From positions 82,501 to 146,500 of the forward strand of contig JAKOGI010001360.1 in assembly GCA_029747015.1 (NCBI GenBank): a stretch of 64,000 bases of DNA, written 5' to 3'. This stretch comes from Carnegiea gigantea. Lineage: Eukaryota > Streptophyta > Magnoliopsida > Caryophyllales > Cactaceae. Position 1 is the first letter of the stretch. Every line of letters starts with the position of its first letter. The notes below the pieces were generated by a model. It was given only the letters and a program-made list of their open reading frames with translations. It was not told the DNA's origin and did not search any database. A program made the position numbers and the translations under genes. Shown one piece after another: positions 25,860 to 39,247 of the stretch.

Positions 25860-28227
25860 TATCATAATTTTTAAATAATTATTCATTCTTAAGATATAAG
25901 GTAGCAAACATTACAAAAACAATTATAGTAAAAAATATTAAAGTATAAATTGAAGGAAAATCCAGCACTACTTTGGGACAGTTTGCAGTTACTTAAAATA
26001 CAACACTGACATATAGCTAATTAACTCGCAATGACTATGAACCATCAGCATTGAAAACATATAAGAAGTAGAGGGAGTTTTCAATACTAAGCATTAACAC
26101 ATTAAACAAAAGTATTTATGACGTTTAGAATTTGTTCAGGACATAGGGAATACACTTATCAGAGAACAAAATCCAAGAAAATAGTTAGTATTTATAACAT
26201 ATATGCTTCCAATGGGAAATGGGTAGACCTACTAATGTATTAATAAATGGGTGAATATGTATTTTTTCGTATTCAAAATCTTAAACTAAACCCAACTCAA
26301 TGTCAACCTATTTAATCTATAGCTAAATCTACCTAACGTCATGTGCAATTTAGATTGACAATTGTAGTGGGTTAGTTAACATTAATCAAACCCCGTGAAA
26401 TTGTTCTCCCCTAACTTTTTTCATTTCATGTCAAAATCAACTAGCAAGCCCTATATACAACGAACAATCTAAATTTGTTTGCTTGAACCAAAGCCTGAAA
26501 CAGTATAAAGGTGAGCAAAAGAAAATAAAAGAAAGAATAAAACAATAGGCAAAAAGAAACATAACATGAGGCATTCAAAGCATGAAATTACAAATAAATT
26601 ACGAACTAGGGTCTGGGTTTTGAAGGTTGCAGACTTGATCGAAGAACTTGAAGAAATTCAAGAAGACGAACTTGAAGAATTTGCAGTCGATTGATTTGAA
26701 GAATTCGCAGTCGATTGATTTGCAGTCGAAGAATTTGCAGAAGTTAAGGTTCAAAACAAAGAAGAAGAATTGGTTAGGGTGTGTGAGGGTTCTGGCTTCT
26801 GGGTTTTGTTTGGGAGTTCAGAGCTTTGTTTTGTTTTGAAAGTTTCACAGAAATTACACACCATACACACGTTGGATCTCATAGACTAATTTTTCAACTA
26901 TATATCCAAGGATTGTAATCAGTCCCATAGGACAAAAAAATGAAAGAACAGACAAAGCTCATGCACATGAAGTTAGAAATCAACACATGAACAAGCACAT
27001 GTTGCTTGTATATGCAAAGTATGGGTAGACATTAACCAATGCGGGGGAGCTATGACTCTTGAGGAAGTTTATGATGAGCCATCTGATCAGATGGATGGAC
27101 TTCAGTCCTAGTCGTGATGTATTTGATGCAGGACGCAAAAGGCACTACATTGGTTTGAACCCACTGCATAGTGTAACTAGTCACTTCAAACTAAACCCCC
27201 CCTCCCCAATCTAAACCATAGAAGCCATTTGAAACTGGCACCACAAACCCCACCCCCTCACTCCAGCCCCCCCCGCTAGAAAATTGCTCACTCCTACAGG
27301 AAATTAGGACGATTGGTGAGGTCAGTTTAAATGATTTGTGATTAAGTACAGCAAATGCTAAGAGAACACAAAAATTAATTTCACATTCAAACATCAAAGA
27401 AGATAATTAACAGTGAAGGGTCATGAACAATAAGGATATATAAAAATAAAAAAGCAGTACACCCACAAACAAATGAGTTCATTCTGATGAGCTTAACAGA
27501 GCATCATAGATGGCAAGATGGGAGGGAAGAATCTGATAACCGAAACAGAGCATCATAGATGGGCAAAGAACAAGTAACAGCAAAGTACAAATAGAGCACT
27601 ATAGATGAGCCAATCAAATGCCCAGGTTTTAGTGGTGATCCAATTCATTCTTTTCTTAGTTACAATAGTCAATTTGATCTCATCATTCAGCAAAGCAGCA
27701 AACAGCACAAACAAATGAGGACAGAGATAAGCAAGTGCTGAACATAAATCACCTAATTCTTCACATTAGAATGTCTTTATCTATATGTTCTGCCACGAAA
27801 GAATAGCAAGACAAAAATACAACTATCACTTCAGTCCTCCTTAACCTCGAGCTTTCTTTACTTCTCTTTTCCTTACGATATTCATGAACACCAACACATC
27901 CAGGAAGGCAATACTTAAAATTGAGACAACAGTTAAATTGGTGGTGGCCGCCAGCAATTTCAACTTGAAAAAACAACTTGAAACAACACTAAACATCAAA
28001 ATTCCAATAACCACCACAGACCTTTTTAATCTGGCCATTGACAGATGAGGAAATAGAATTTTCCATATCGATTACAAGAATTGCAACCAAAGCTCTCTAC
28101 TTCAAACAAGCTCTTGTCCATTCAGACTTGTAATGCTTCATATAGCATGGGGCATAATGGAATCGATTACAGGGGCTTCAATAGCAATCAAAACCCATAA
28201 AAGAAAGAAGACAAAGATAAAACTTAC
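25860..28227 (-). other. Upstream intron/leader region of the CACTA transposase gene
   Basis: No second coding domain was found. A donor-like CG/GTAAGT at 28229/28228 and an acceptor-like TAG just upstream of the start codon (near 25856) suggest that most of this stretch is one or more introns of the 5' untranslated leader. 26685-26740 has a short imperfect tandem repeat around CAGTCGATTGATTTG. 27197-27280 is C-rich. Confidence 0.5.
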
Positions 28228-28228
28228 C

Positions 28229-28450
28229 GGAGATTCCAAGCAATGGGCGGCGACTCTGATCGATTTGCTTGATCAAACAGCCAGTTGGTAGTAGAAATGA
28301 GAAAAGGAGCAGTCGATCGATGAGGAGGCCGAGAGCAGATTGAGGGTGGAGGCTAGAGAGGGAAGCGCTGAAGGTTCAAGCAGCGGCTTGAGAAATAACA
28401 AGTGATTATTTCGTGCTTGGCTGCTTGTTTAATTTTTGCCTTTTCTTTAT
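28229..28450 (-). promoter_or_regulatory. Putative 5' untranslated exon of the CACTA transcripts
   Basis: On the - strand a pyrimidine-rich, GC-richer segment ends at an excellent splice donor (CTCCG/GTAAGTTTT at 28229/28228). Its position about 0.8 kb inside the right terminus and upstream of both genes fits the first exon of CACTA transcripts. The transcription start itself is not visible. Confidence 0.45.
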
Positions 28451-28599
28451 TTTTTTCTTTCCGCACATCTTTATTTTCCTTTCTTTGTATTTGATGGGTG
28501 GGTATTTCTCCAGTTTATGTACTGATTTTTTTCAATACTAGTTTCCTTTCCTGATGTTATATCAAATATGAGAAAGTATGAACCCTAACTCATACATCA

Positions 28600-28752
28600 C
28601 GTACGCCGTCAGTTTCGGGGGCGTTGCCCCCGAACCCCTATCGGGGGCCACGTTGCACCCCCGAACCTCCAAACCAGGGCGCGTCGCCCCTGGACCCCGA
28701 CTCGCTGACCGGTCAGCGAGACCACCGTACTAGGTCTGTAAAACGGGGGCTA
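28600..28752. promoter_or_regulatory. GC-rich hairpin cluster next to the CACTA promoter side
   Basis: This stretch is strongly GC-rich in an otherwise AT-rich element. It holds a 9-bp inverted repeat with a 3-base loop (28614-28622 and 28626-28634, TTCGGGGGC), a further hairpin at 28673-28692 (CCAGGG/CCCTGG) and a perfect 20-bp palindrome CTCGCTGACCGGTCAGCGAG at 28701-28720. En/Spm has a GC-rich control region that is a target of methylation. An equivalent role here is inference. Confidence 0.6.
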
Positions 28753-28959
28753 AAAAAACATATTCAAGGCATTCTAACACCTTACCATATGTATTCAGTG
28801 ATTTTTTAATGCATAGGAAATTAACTATCTAATTAATAGTGTAGGTGATTATATTCAAAATACTAACAAGAAGTACACATAAAAAAAAATTTGTTTAACT
28901 TTTCCCGCGTAATGACACAAGCCTATGTCTCCTAAACGTAATCTTTATGCAAATTTGGT

Positions 28960-29218
28960 TGTGATAACTGTACCAACATACATGTACATTACACTGTTGG
29001 TATTAAACTAATAATACCAACAGAAAATTTCATTAGAAAAAAATGTTGGTACTACAGAAAGAATACCATCAGAACAACTACCTTATGTTGTAAATATTGG
29101 GACTCCTTTTTGGCGCCTGAACCCAACATCTCTATTCCAACATAAAATTATGTTTGTTGCAAATACCAACCTTTACCAACAGATTTATTTGTTTGTTGCT
29201 AAGTCTCTGTTGCTACAG
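28960..29218. repeat. Right subterminal repeat region of the CACTA element
   Basis: Seven or more copies of the ACCAACA/CTGTTGGT motif (for example near 28970, 28994, 29016, 29043, 29069, 29174 and 29204) occur in both orientations, fewer than on the left side. Confidence 0.85.
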
Positions 29219-29236
29219 ATCACTTTTTTTGTAGTG
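29219..29236 (-). repeat. Right 18-bp TIR of the CACTA element
   Basis: ATCACTTTTTTTGTAGTG is the exact reverse complement of 18422-18439 and is followed by the TAT duplication. Confidence 0.97.
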
Positions 29237-30749
<1,513 letters not shown>

Positions 30750-30982
30750 CAGTATTAAAATGCATGCTGTTTTCGACGGGTAACAGAATTTTCGACGGAT
30801 GTTTCGACGAGCATATGAAATTTTCGATGGGTTTTTCTACAGAAATTCCATTGGGATTGTCATTTCCGATGAAATTCTGTCGGAATTTCAACTAGAAAAC
30901 TTGTCAGGAAATCCTTCCAACGATTAATTGTACATGGGATCTGTCAGAAATTCCATCTAAATAGGGATGCATTTTTGTAGTA
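30750..30982. mobile_element. CACTA-derived MITE, degenerate
   Basis: The left end CAGTATTAAAATGCATGCTG and the reverse complement of the right end CACTACAAAAATGCATCCCT match at most positions and share AAAATGCAT at the same offset. The inside is filled with variants of TTCCGTCGGAAAT/TTTTCGACGGG, the subterminal motif type also seen at 63188-63600. It is 233 bp, with no coding. Flanking triplets CTT and ATT are imperfect, as expected of an old insertion. Confidence 0.65.
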
Positions 30983-32859
30983 ATTTGTCATTTGCCCTCT
31001 AGTGCAACCTAAAATCCAAAATAAACAAAAACAAGTAACAAAAATAAAATAATAAGATAAATGAAAAATATAAGTTACAGAATTCTGGGGGAAAAAAAAA
31101 AAGTAGATTGAGCTAATGCACTAGGTACAACTACTACCACAAAAGCAGTGCCACAAGACAAAATGGCAAAGCACATTTATCTAACTGGTGGACAAGTGAT
31201 AATAATACCAAACTGTAACATAGCATAATCCTTGAAAATAAAAAGTTACAAATAGCAAATATTGCATATACCCCAAAAATGAAATGCGAAAAATCTAATA
31301 TACATTTTTGCTTTTGTAAAACCTAAGCCCGAATGCATATGTGATTGAAAGCTAAGCTTAGTCAAGGAGGCTAGGAAAAAAAAAATGTGATTGCCCAACA
31401 ATTTGAGAAGTGGAGGCTAGGTGTAGAAACTTTCCACTAACTAACGTAACAGCAAACTTAAATCATTCACTGTTCATGACTAAAGCACTGTCAACAAAGT
31501 TCTTCTCAAATTTTGGTCAAATGCATAACTCATTACTAATGTTACTTTGATGTGTTCCAATTTCATCCCTATGAATACCTCACTTCAAGTTGATATTGCA
31601 TATCATACGCAACATTCGACGTCTAACATCCAAAGAACTTGCACCAAATCATCACAACAATGTGCAGCAGCACCATGCACTAATAATTTAATAGGCTACA
31701 GGAGAATGCAACAAACTTGGGACCACCAAAATGCAGCACGAAGCAGTAAACTATAGGAAGCAACAACAAATGACATACTGTTACTGAAGATTGCAATATT
31801 AACAATGGCGCTATACATGTGATAAGGCATTTCCTTTGTAAATAATTTACATCTCAACTTGAAAGACTGAAGGCCGTGTACTTATTGGTTTAATAGTAGT
31901 AAATAGTTTTCCCCAAAGGATTTTGTCCACTAATTTTGGGTCTACTCTTCCTTTGATTAATAAGGAAATGGTCAAATACCATTAATTAATTAGAAAATTG
32001 AGAATAAAATTCTAATTCATCTCAACAACTAAAGAATTATTTGTTATTGGTCAGGGTTGCCAAAAAATCCTGAAGGACATTTGACATTCTAAATTAAGTT
32101 ACTCAAATAATTGCTGCGTATTTACTTTGGATATAGTTGCCAACAAGGCAAAAGAAGGAGATCATAGCAAATATAGCTTTGTCAAAATCACATTTAGTGT
32201 CGTAAGGGGTTTAGACTTGAGACACATGATGCATCTTGTGAACAAGATTTTAAGAAAAACTAATAAACTATTATTAATTAAAAGTTATCATATAAAAAAT
32301 AAAAGACCATCACTTGAGTAGCTACAAGTTAACCTTTATTACCTCTTTTACCCATTTACTTCCACCCCCTTTGAAAGGCTTGAAGATGTAGAAGCCAAGC
32401 CACAAGATGCATGTCCCTATCTACCTGCTTTAAGCTAAGGTGAAAATCATGGTCAAATGACTACCATTGCTTGCTTTATCCATTCATCAATTTCTACCCT
32501 TGCAACCTTTACTTTAGGCTGACCACCAATGTCAAACAAATGCATTTCTGCATTAGGCATATTATCATCATTTCTTTCCTTGTGATTGGAAACAGTTTCC
32601 CCCTTTTAAAGCATCATGAGCAGAATGTTACACGCTCTTATGCAATATACATATCTTCCACTAACCCCTCAATTGTGCTCAATTTCGCACATATGCTTTC
32701 AGTCAAGCCAAGTATCCAAAATTATCCAAACATTTATGCGTTATATGTATTGCAGAAAAAGAACATTAAAAAAATGTGAAAATAATAAAGTAGCAGATAT
32801 AACTCCAAAAGGTAAAGGTTAGCTTATTATAGAATACATCCATATATAAAAATACAGGC
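30983..32859. other. AT-rich DNA, nothing firmly recognised
   Basis: Only short open frames. The part next to 32860 (32440-32640) may contain downstream remnants of the decayed CACTA transposase on the - strand, but I could not confirm a domain. Confidence 0.4.
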
Positions 32860-34920
32860 CCTTAAAGCTTTGCCTCCTCTGTTAAGTGCATAATTAAGTG
32901 TACCATAATGCCAGCAAAAGCTTGTGGAAGCACTTTCCCCATTTGACACATTATTATAACCACACTATTTTATAGCTCACCCAAATTTCTCAACGTGAAG
33001 CTGTTTAGAACATAATTCCGTAAAAAATGTAGATTACTTAGAAATTGGATACATAACATCAGCATCGTCAATCTCCCCCAACATTATTGGAAGTAAATCT
33101 TGCATAAAAACATATTGTGACTCTTCAAATAAAATAGCTTACACTCCTTGAAATTAACACATTGAGAGATATTGCTTACATATCCATCTAGTACTTTTAG
33201 GTGGTGTAAGACTTTCAACAAGCGAGTGTTTTCCTTGAGAGACAAATTATAAGGAGCTAGGGTCACATGATATTTGCGATTTGGTAGCAAATCTGGTAGA
33301 GGTCGGGCTTTAAGCTCATTTTTTAAAGATCTTGTTGAGCCTTCAAGTTCTTAATCTTTTATCCCAAATTCAGGATCATTTTCCTAACAAATTGTCACAT
33401 ATGTTCTTTTCAATATGCATCACATCTAAGTTATGATGAAGATGATTATACTCCCAATATGAGATTAAAAAAATGCTTCATTTCTTCCTTATTTGCTTTT
33501 TGTCTTTCTTATCAATATTCATGTTAGACTGACCTTTTGTAAACATTGTTTTCTCTAATTATGCAACAACATGTTTCCCCACGAAAAAGCCATAGAGCCA
33601 CCAGATTCTATATTTCCATCAAATCCATACTTATCATATTGAAAAGGATGATTTTATGATAAGCATCTTCGATGACCTATAGAACAAAACTTCCACCATG
33701 TTCCAATCAAATTGATTCAGTATCCATCCCATAAGATGAACAAGCAAATTGATCCTCTATGCTCCATCCTGGTAGATTAGCATAAGTAGAAAAGTCATTT
33801 GTAGTTGAGGGAACATGCATACAATGTAAATCTCTTCCTTATATATGCATTACATGCACACCGTCCCATAACTGCATCAACTCTTTAATTAAGTGTTGAA
33901 GGTATACACCAATGTCCTTGCTTGCAGCCTTTTCTCCAAGAATAATCATAGACAATATAATTGACGATTATTTCATGCATAACTATGGGGAAAAATTGTA
34001 TGGAATTCGCATGACTAGCCATGTACTGTGCGCGCTATTCATGACACGAAAAGAATTACGCCCATTGTTACCCAGCCCAATCCTTATTTTAGAAGGATCC
34101 GATGCAAAATCAAAATATTATTCATCAAAGTTCTTTTGTGGATTGCCATATATAGGATGGGCCAAAATATCGTCCTTTGTATGATGCTTATCATCCCAGA
34201 TCATATGCTCAACAATCTTAGATGATTCGTAAAACTTAAGCAATCCAAGAATAAGAGGGAAGTCGCATAGGACCCTAGCAGGTGATTTCCTTTTAGTATC
34301 CTTCCATCACAAGGCATGACACTTGTCACAAGATTCTTGCTTTTGTCTTCCACCAGCACAATATGCAATCATTAGGACAAGCAATAGGTCTTTTTATATT
34401 CAAGTCCTAAATCCTTAAGTGATTGCTTGCATTTATTCCGTGATGGTCGCGATGAATGGATTTGAGGAAAATTACCCAAAAGTTGGAGCAACATATTAAA
34501 TAACTTAGTAGACAAAGCATACATACATTTTGATTGAACAAGTACAATAGAAAAGAAAGTTTCGAAAGTTTTGATCTTTAATGTAATTCGTGTTCAGCAT
34601 ACATACATATAAGCCCCACTTTCATTGTGCATAATCTCTAGATGGTTGATCCCAACCATATCCTTAACCATTCCCATAGTATCAGTCTCACCAAAACTAG
34701 TTTCTACCTAAGTAATGATAGCATTATGGCCTTTATTTGAAAACCATGGAGTGGAAGGCTCAAAAATGAGTTCCCCATGATGCACAAAAGAACAATTAAA
34801 CATGAGATGGTGCACCAGGACATCTCATGTGAAACAATGATTACAACCAATTTTACATTTATTACAAAGGCATACTATCAGTTCGTTAACCCCAACATTA
34901 GTAAATGCAAAATTGAACGG
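32860..34920 (-). pseudogene. Second TNP2-type CACTA transposase, heavily decayed
   Basis: Read on the - strand from 34900, pieces follow the transposase order. A C-x-C-N-K-C segment with HHGE (34890-34770) comes first. Then come FASDPSKIRIGLGNNGRN, PYNFSPWLCMK and DIGVYLQHLIKELMQLW (about 34150-33850), TTNDFSTYANLPGW (about 33810-33770), EYNHLHHNLDVMHIEKN after a one-base correction (about 33455-33405), and NRKYHVTLAPYNLSLKENTR, LKVLDGYVSNIS (33290-33150). Last is AFAGIMVHLIMHLTEEAKL (about 32925-32865) of DUF4218. Stops and shifts occur every few dozen codons. It belongs to a different, much older CACTA element whose ends I did not find. Confidence 0.8.
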
Positions 34921-35420
34921 AGACTCAACTCTATTCCTATATTCAAGGGAAGTTCGATGCATATAGATTCAACTTTTGTCCATTTCAATACCTTATGACC
35001 AACATATGAGATTATGGCACAAATAACGATGAGTACTATGAATATTATGTATAGAAAAAATACGCATAGGGGAAAATGGCTTGGGGATATAATGATCAAT
35101 GAGCCATTAGAATTAACACTATCACACAAGTCAGCATTAAAGCAAGCGTTTAGTTAAAACCATAGTCAATAAAGCTGTGCTTAGCAAGCGCATCTTCAAG
35201 TTATAACTAACGGAAAAATAGCATATGTTGACAGCTTTCAAAGTCTAATTAAACTCAAAAGTTAAAGGACAATATGAGATAAGGTTTTTAATTAAATAGT
35301 CGGAAAGATAGTGTAGGTAGAGCATATTCTGTTAGGATTAGGATCTTATTTAGTAGCAATAGTTGTTTCAGTAAAAATAGCTGTTTGAGCGAATTTTAGC
35401 TATTTTGATCAAGCCAAACA

Positions 35421-35775
35421 GTCAAAGAGTATTCGGAAAATAGCTATTTGAAATAGTTGTTTGGTCCCAAAAATTCTTTTTGAAAAGGCTATTCCTATTA
35501 ACCTTTTGGGAAGATTTTTTTTTTTTTTTGGTGGAAATAACATAATTGTGTAAAAGTTTGAAAAAGATTACACCACATGCCATAAGAAAGTAATTTATAA
35601 ATAAGGGGATAAATGAAATTTTGCCAACACCTTTTGTAGAAACAACTAGTTTTGTCAAACACATTTTTCTATAAATAACTAACTTAAATAACTAATACAA
35701 ACAACTAATTCAAATAGCTAACTGCTAACAGCTAATACAAATAACTAATAGCTAATAGCTAATTTTCAAAAAGGA
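35421..35775. mobile_element. MITE-like inverted-repeat element rich in TAGCTATT motifs
   Basis: The left end GTCAAAGAGTATTCGGAAAA-TAGCTATT pairs with the right end AATAGCTAATTTTC-AAAAAGGAC. Both ends carry repeated TAGCTAT/ATAGCTA and AACAACTA/TAGTTGTTT units in inverted orientation. No coding is present. The composition resembles common plant Tourist/hAT-type MITEs. Superfamily and exact ends are uncertain. Confidence 0.5.
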
Positions 35776-36377
35776 CTAGATATAGTAACTTTTGGAAGTA
35801 CAAAGAGAATACAATGGGCCACACTAGTGCAGGGGGGGGGGGTTAGCATTTCGAAATAGTCATTTTTATGCTAGATTGTATTTATCGATGACAGAGAAAG
35901 TGCTTGTTTATAGACCACTAGCTAATCCATCCCCCCCCCCCCCCCCAAAAAAAAAGAGAACACTAATGGTAATATTGTCATTCAAATTGAAACAATTGCA
36001 ATTAGAGTACAATAGGTAAATCTGATCAAGAAATGTCATACCAAAGTTTAATCAACAGTTCAACATATATCAAGAGAGGGGGAGGACCACCTAGAAGAAA
36101 TTTCCTTAAATTATCGCTAGTCAAATAAGTCAAAAATAAGTCGTCAACAATTTATTTCCAAATTCCAAGCATTGGATGGATGAGCATGTTGAGTATATTA
36201 ACTACTGATTCTACTTCCAGGAAAAGTGAAAAATACTAGGTCACTTTTTTCAATTTGACTAAGAGACTAATATAACTTTAATTAAAGGGAAGTAGATTGC
36301 ATATAGACATTCAAATATGAACGACGTATGATTCTTACAGTATTGTTAAAAATATATGAGCCCACCAGTGACATTAA
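35776..36377. other. Intergenic DNA with homopolymer G and C runs
   Basis: Contains an 11-base G run at 35832-35842 and a 16-base C run at 35931-35946 followed by nine A. Nothing else was recognised. Confidence 0.6.
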
Positions 36378-36464
36378 GTAATCACTTAATGATATTGCAC
36401 TTGATTATTATTAGCAACCACTTAATGATAGTGCGCTTAGCAGCCACTTAATGATAGTGCGCTT
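36378..36464. repeat. Short tandem repeat, about three 26-bp units
   Basis: AGCAACCACTTAATGATAGT-GCGCTT at 36413-36438 is repeated with one change at 36439-36464 and less exactly at about 36378-36402. The last copy runs into a near-palindrome GCGCTTGATTATTAATCAAATGCGC-like segment ending at about 36484. Confidence 0.85.
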
Positions 36465-37069
36465 GATTATTAATCAAATGCGCATTGAAATAGGAATTCT
36501 TAAGTATCATTACAGCAGTCCTACAGTCTCATCCTTTACTTGAACAGGGAGCAATTTTTAGGGAGCTTGAATCCACTCACACACTGTGTAACTATTAAAA
36601 ACAAGACATACAAAATAATTAGATGCCTATGTTAACCATATCTTTTGATTCAATTTGGTGCTATTTTATTAAGTGTCATCTGTTTTCACCAAAGTCTCAA
36701 TACTCTTATTAAGATTAACATTGCTTAACAACAACACACTCGGTAAATAAACATCTAACCCGCCCCCATTCCCAAAAAAAAGTTAAAAAAAGGCTTGTAG
36801 AGCCAACAAAATAAGAACAAACAGGGGATTACATATTCAAAACCACAATGCTAGAAATCTCTTGCAGATGGGTTTAAAGGTTTTTCTTTTTTTTGGGGGG
36901 GGGGGGAAATGTTGATAATGGCTCAAGCTAGGGGTTTTCATCTTGGTGTTGTAGGCGCTACAAATAGTGAAAAGTGCCACATCAGACAATTAATATAAAT
37001 TGATAATTTCAGATTAGCTAATTTAATTAATTAATTTATTAAATTCGATTGAATCGACTACCAAGTCAT

Positions 37070-37632
37070 GACCAAACAACTACCAAGTCCATGGTTAAAT
37101 TGACTATTAAATCGCCGGTCAAATGAACTAATAACTCAAAGGCCCAATCAACAGCCCATGAAAGCAAATAAGTCACAAACTCTAGTAAGAGGAGGGGATT
37201 CTTTCCGTGTAAATAGAGCAGTACTCCCTCCTACATAGGGGGTCAAAAATTTATTCACTTCGATGGAATTCCGAAGACTCAAATGGTTAATTTCTCTAGG
37301 GGAAGACAACAAGCACAATAAAAGCACATGTTGTCTACTTTCGACGATCAAGCAAAACTAGTCTTGATTGAGATACACCTCTTAGGCCCTCTCTCAAAAT
37401 CAAATTAATTGCACTTCATTTACGGAAGTCAAATCAATAAATTTGATCGACATTTAAGCTACTCGACTCTCTTTTATGGACAAATTGGAGATCAAATCAG
37501 AGCAATTATTTATTTGTTCATCTTGTAACAAATATACATAGATTGTAGCTACACGTACTACATCAATACAAAATTAAATTTGTTTCTCAACTTCTTGTCT
37601 AATTTATCCTGGGCATGAAATTTGTTTTTATA
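37070..37632 (+). repeat. 5' LTR (minimum extent) of the gag-only element
   Basis: Shares ordered blocks with 39248-39815. Examples are GACCAAA-ACTACCAAG, GTCAAAT-GAACTAA, CTCTAGTAAG-GAGG, AGAGCAGTACTCCCTCCTAC, AATTTCTCTAGGGGAAGACA, ATTATTTATTTGTTCATCTT, AATACAAAATTAAATTTGTT and ATGAAATTTGTTTTTATA. Divergence looks considerable (many substitutions), so the insertion is old. Confidence 0.85.
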
Positions 37633-37715
37633 AATTTTCGGCACGTCCAGTGGGACCTCTCTTCCTCTCATCTCTTTCTCCAAAAAAATAAGTTCTATAC
37701 TCCTTTGAAGAAGAA

Positions 37716-39230
37716 ATGGCTCCCAAGACTACCACCCTTCAATCTTCGAAGAAGGACACTTTCAGATCTACATTTGAAGGATCTGCAAAGGCCAGTATTG
37801 CATTTGACAATCGAAGCACTAGAGTGATGACTAGGAGTATTACCAAAGTTTCTACATCTATCACCTTAAAACAAGTCATGGCTCCAACTTTGCAGTCACA
37901 CAAAATTCAAAACTTTGGCTTTACCTTACCTGCTGATGGGATCAATCAAACTGCTTGTCTCCATAATTTGAAGCTAAAATCTCTTGCTATCTTCAATATG
38001 AGGAAGACTCTGCCGTATACACTAGACGTATTCCAAGCTTACACCAATCTTATCTTCCAACCTTTTGGTGAGGAGGAGGATGACTATGGTACGATCCTTC
38101 ACCAATATCTCCAATGGATTCACTTTTCTCATAAGTTGAAGTCGAATCCTCCAACACTGTCATCATGCCAATCATGGTGACAAAGGCTATCAACTTGGAG
38201 GAAGAATTGGCAAACATGAAGGCAATTTTGGAAAGACTCTCTAAGGAGACTGAAGAAAACGATGCTAGAATCAAGCATCAAAATAAGCAGATTGTTGATA
38301 AGAAAAAGAAATTAAGGAAGTGGCCATCTGAAGCCTCGTAAAAAGGCTTAGGTGGTGAACATTCTTATAAAGATTCCAATTATAAAAATGAGTCTGAAGG
38401 TGAATGCAAACTAAAGAACGACTCAACCATTAAACTCGATGTCAATTGAGCAAATTCAAAACTTGATAGCTGATGCGGTGAAGGCTCATCTGAGAGGGGA
38501 TTCTCATAGAACTTACCTATATAAGAAACCTTACAGAAAGAGGATTGATTCACTTCTATGCCTCATGGTGATCAACCACCTATGTTGCAACAATTTGATG
38601 GCAAGGGTAACCCCAAACAACACATCACTCAGTTCATCGAAACCTACAATAATGCTGGTACTGAAGGAGACTGATTGATGAAACAGTTCATGTGATCCCT
38701 TAGATGAATTGCATTTGACTAGGAGTCCGTTGATAGTTAGGGGCAAATGAAAAGTGAGTTCTTGAAACGTTCTATAGCACACACTGCATAATTAGCATAA
38801 TAGAGTTGACTAGCATAAGGCAATAGGATAATGAGTCAGTCATTGATTACATAAGCCATTGGCGTGCTCTTTCTTTGAAGTGTAAAGACCATTTATTCGA
38901 ATCTTCGGCTATTGAGATTTGTACCCAAGGGATGGATTGGGATATACTTTATGCCTTGTAAGTGAACAAACCCAAAATATTCTAAGAATTAGCAACACAA
39001 GCTTATGATACAAAAGCTTACAATTGTCTACTATGGAAGATAGCTCAACAATGATGAATCAATGATATCGTCAAGAAATGAAAACTCCACACTTAGAGGC
39101 TCTAAATAGAAGGAATACCCTTATTCTGAGTTGGATGTGCCGGAAATGCTCGACAACCTTCTTGAGAAAGGACTTATAGAACTCCCAAATCAAGGCATAT
39201 GTCCTGAAGAAATTGGAAGAATTAATTATC
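37716..39230 (+). pseudogene. gag: Ty3/gypsy gag, broken
   Basis: ATG 37716 opens 154 codons beginning MAPKTTTLQSSKKDTFRST, with RVMTRSITK, a motif of this gag group. After shifts, 38439 onward reads MSIEQIQNLIADAVKAHL, then YKKPYRKRIDSLRMPHG, PPMLQQFDGKGNPKQHITQF and IETYNNAGTEGD. Next comes a decayed central part (ESVDSWGQM-like, EFLKRSI), EICTQGMDWDILYAL and ELATQAYD, and finally KEYPYSELDVPEMLDNLLEK, GLIELPNQG near 39110-39180. These are the conserved blocks of the plant gypsy gag capsid and downstream region. Stops and at least four frame changes disable it. The gag ends almost against the 3' LTR. Confidence 0.85.
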
Positions 39231-39247
39231 TGAAACACTGTCAAATT

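Larger units (their letters stand above)
18422..29236 (-). mobile_element. Complete CACTA (En/Spm) DNA transposon, 10.8 kb
   Basis: The termini are CACTACAAAAAAAGTGAT at 18422-18439 and its exact reverse complement at 29219-29236, flanked on both sides by TAT (18419-18421 and 29237-29239). Subterminal regions are filled with ACCAACAGA/CTGTTGGT motifs. Two genes are read on the - strand: a TNP2-type transposase (25842-22223) and a TNPA-like gene (22081-19196). A 5' untranslated exon lies near 28229-28450 and a GC-rich segment at 28600-28752, close to the right end. It is inserted into an (AT)n microsatellite. It is the best-preserved element of the window. Confidence 0.97.

Noticed and set aside
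28600..28752. Possible rRNA, plastid or bacterial insertion because of the high GC content
   Set aside because: No match to rRNA or plastid motifs; the position and hairpins fit a CACTA control region better.
36360..36490. Possible CRISPR-like array of repeats
   Set aside because: Only about three directly adjacent 26-bp units without spacers, in a plant genome; it is a minisatellite.
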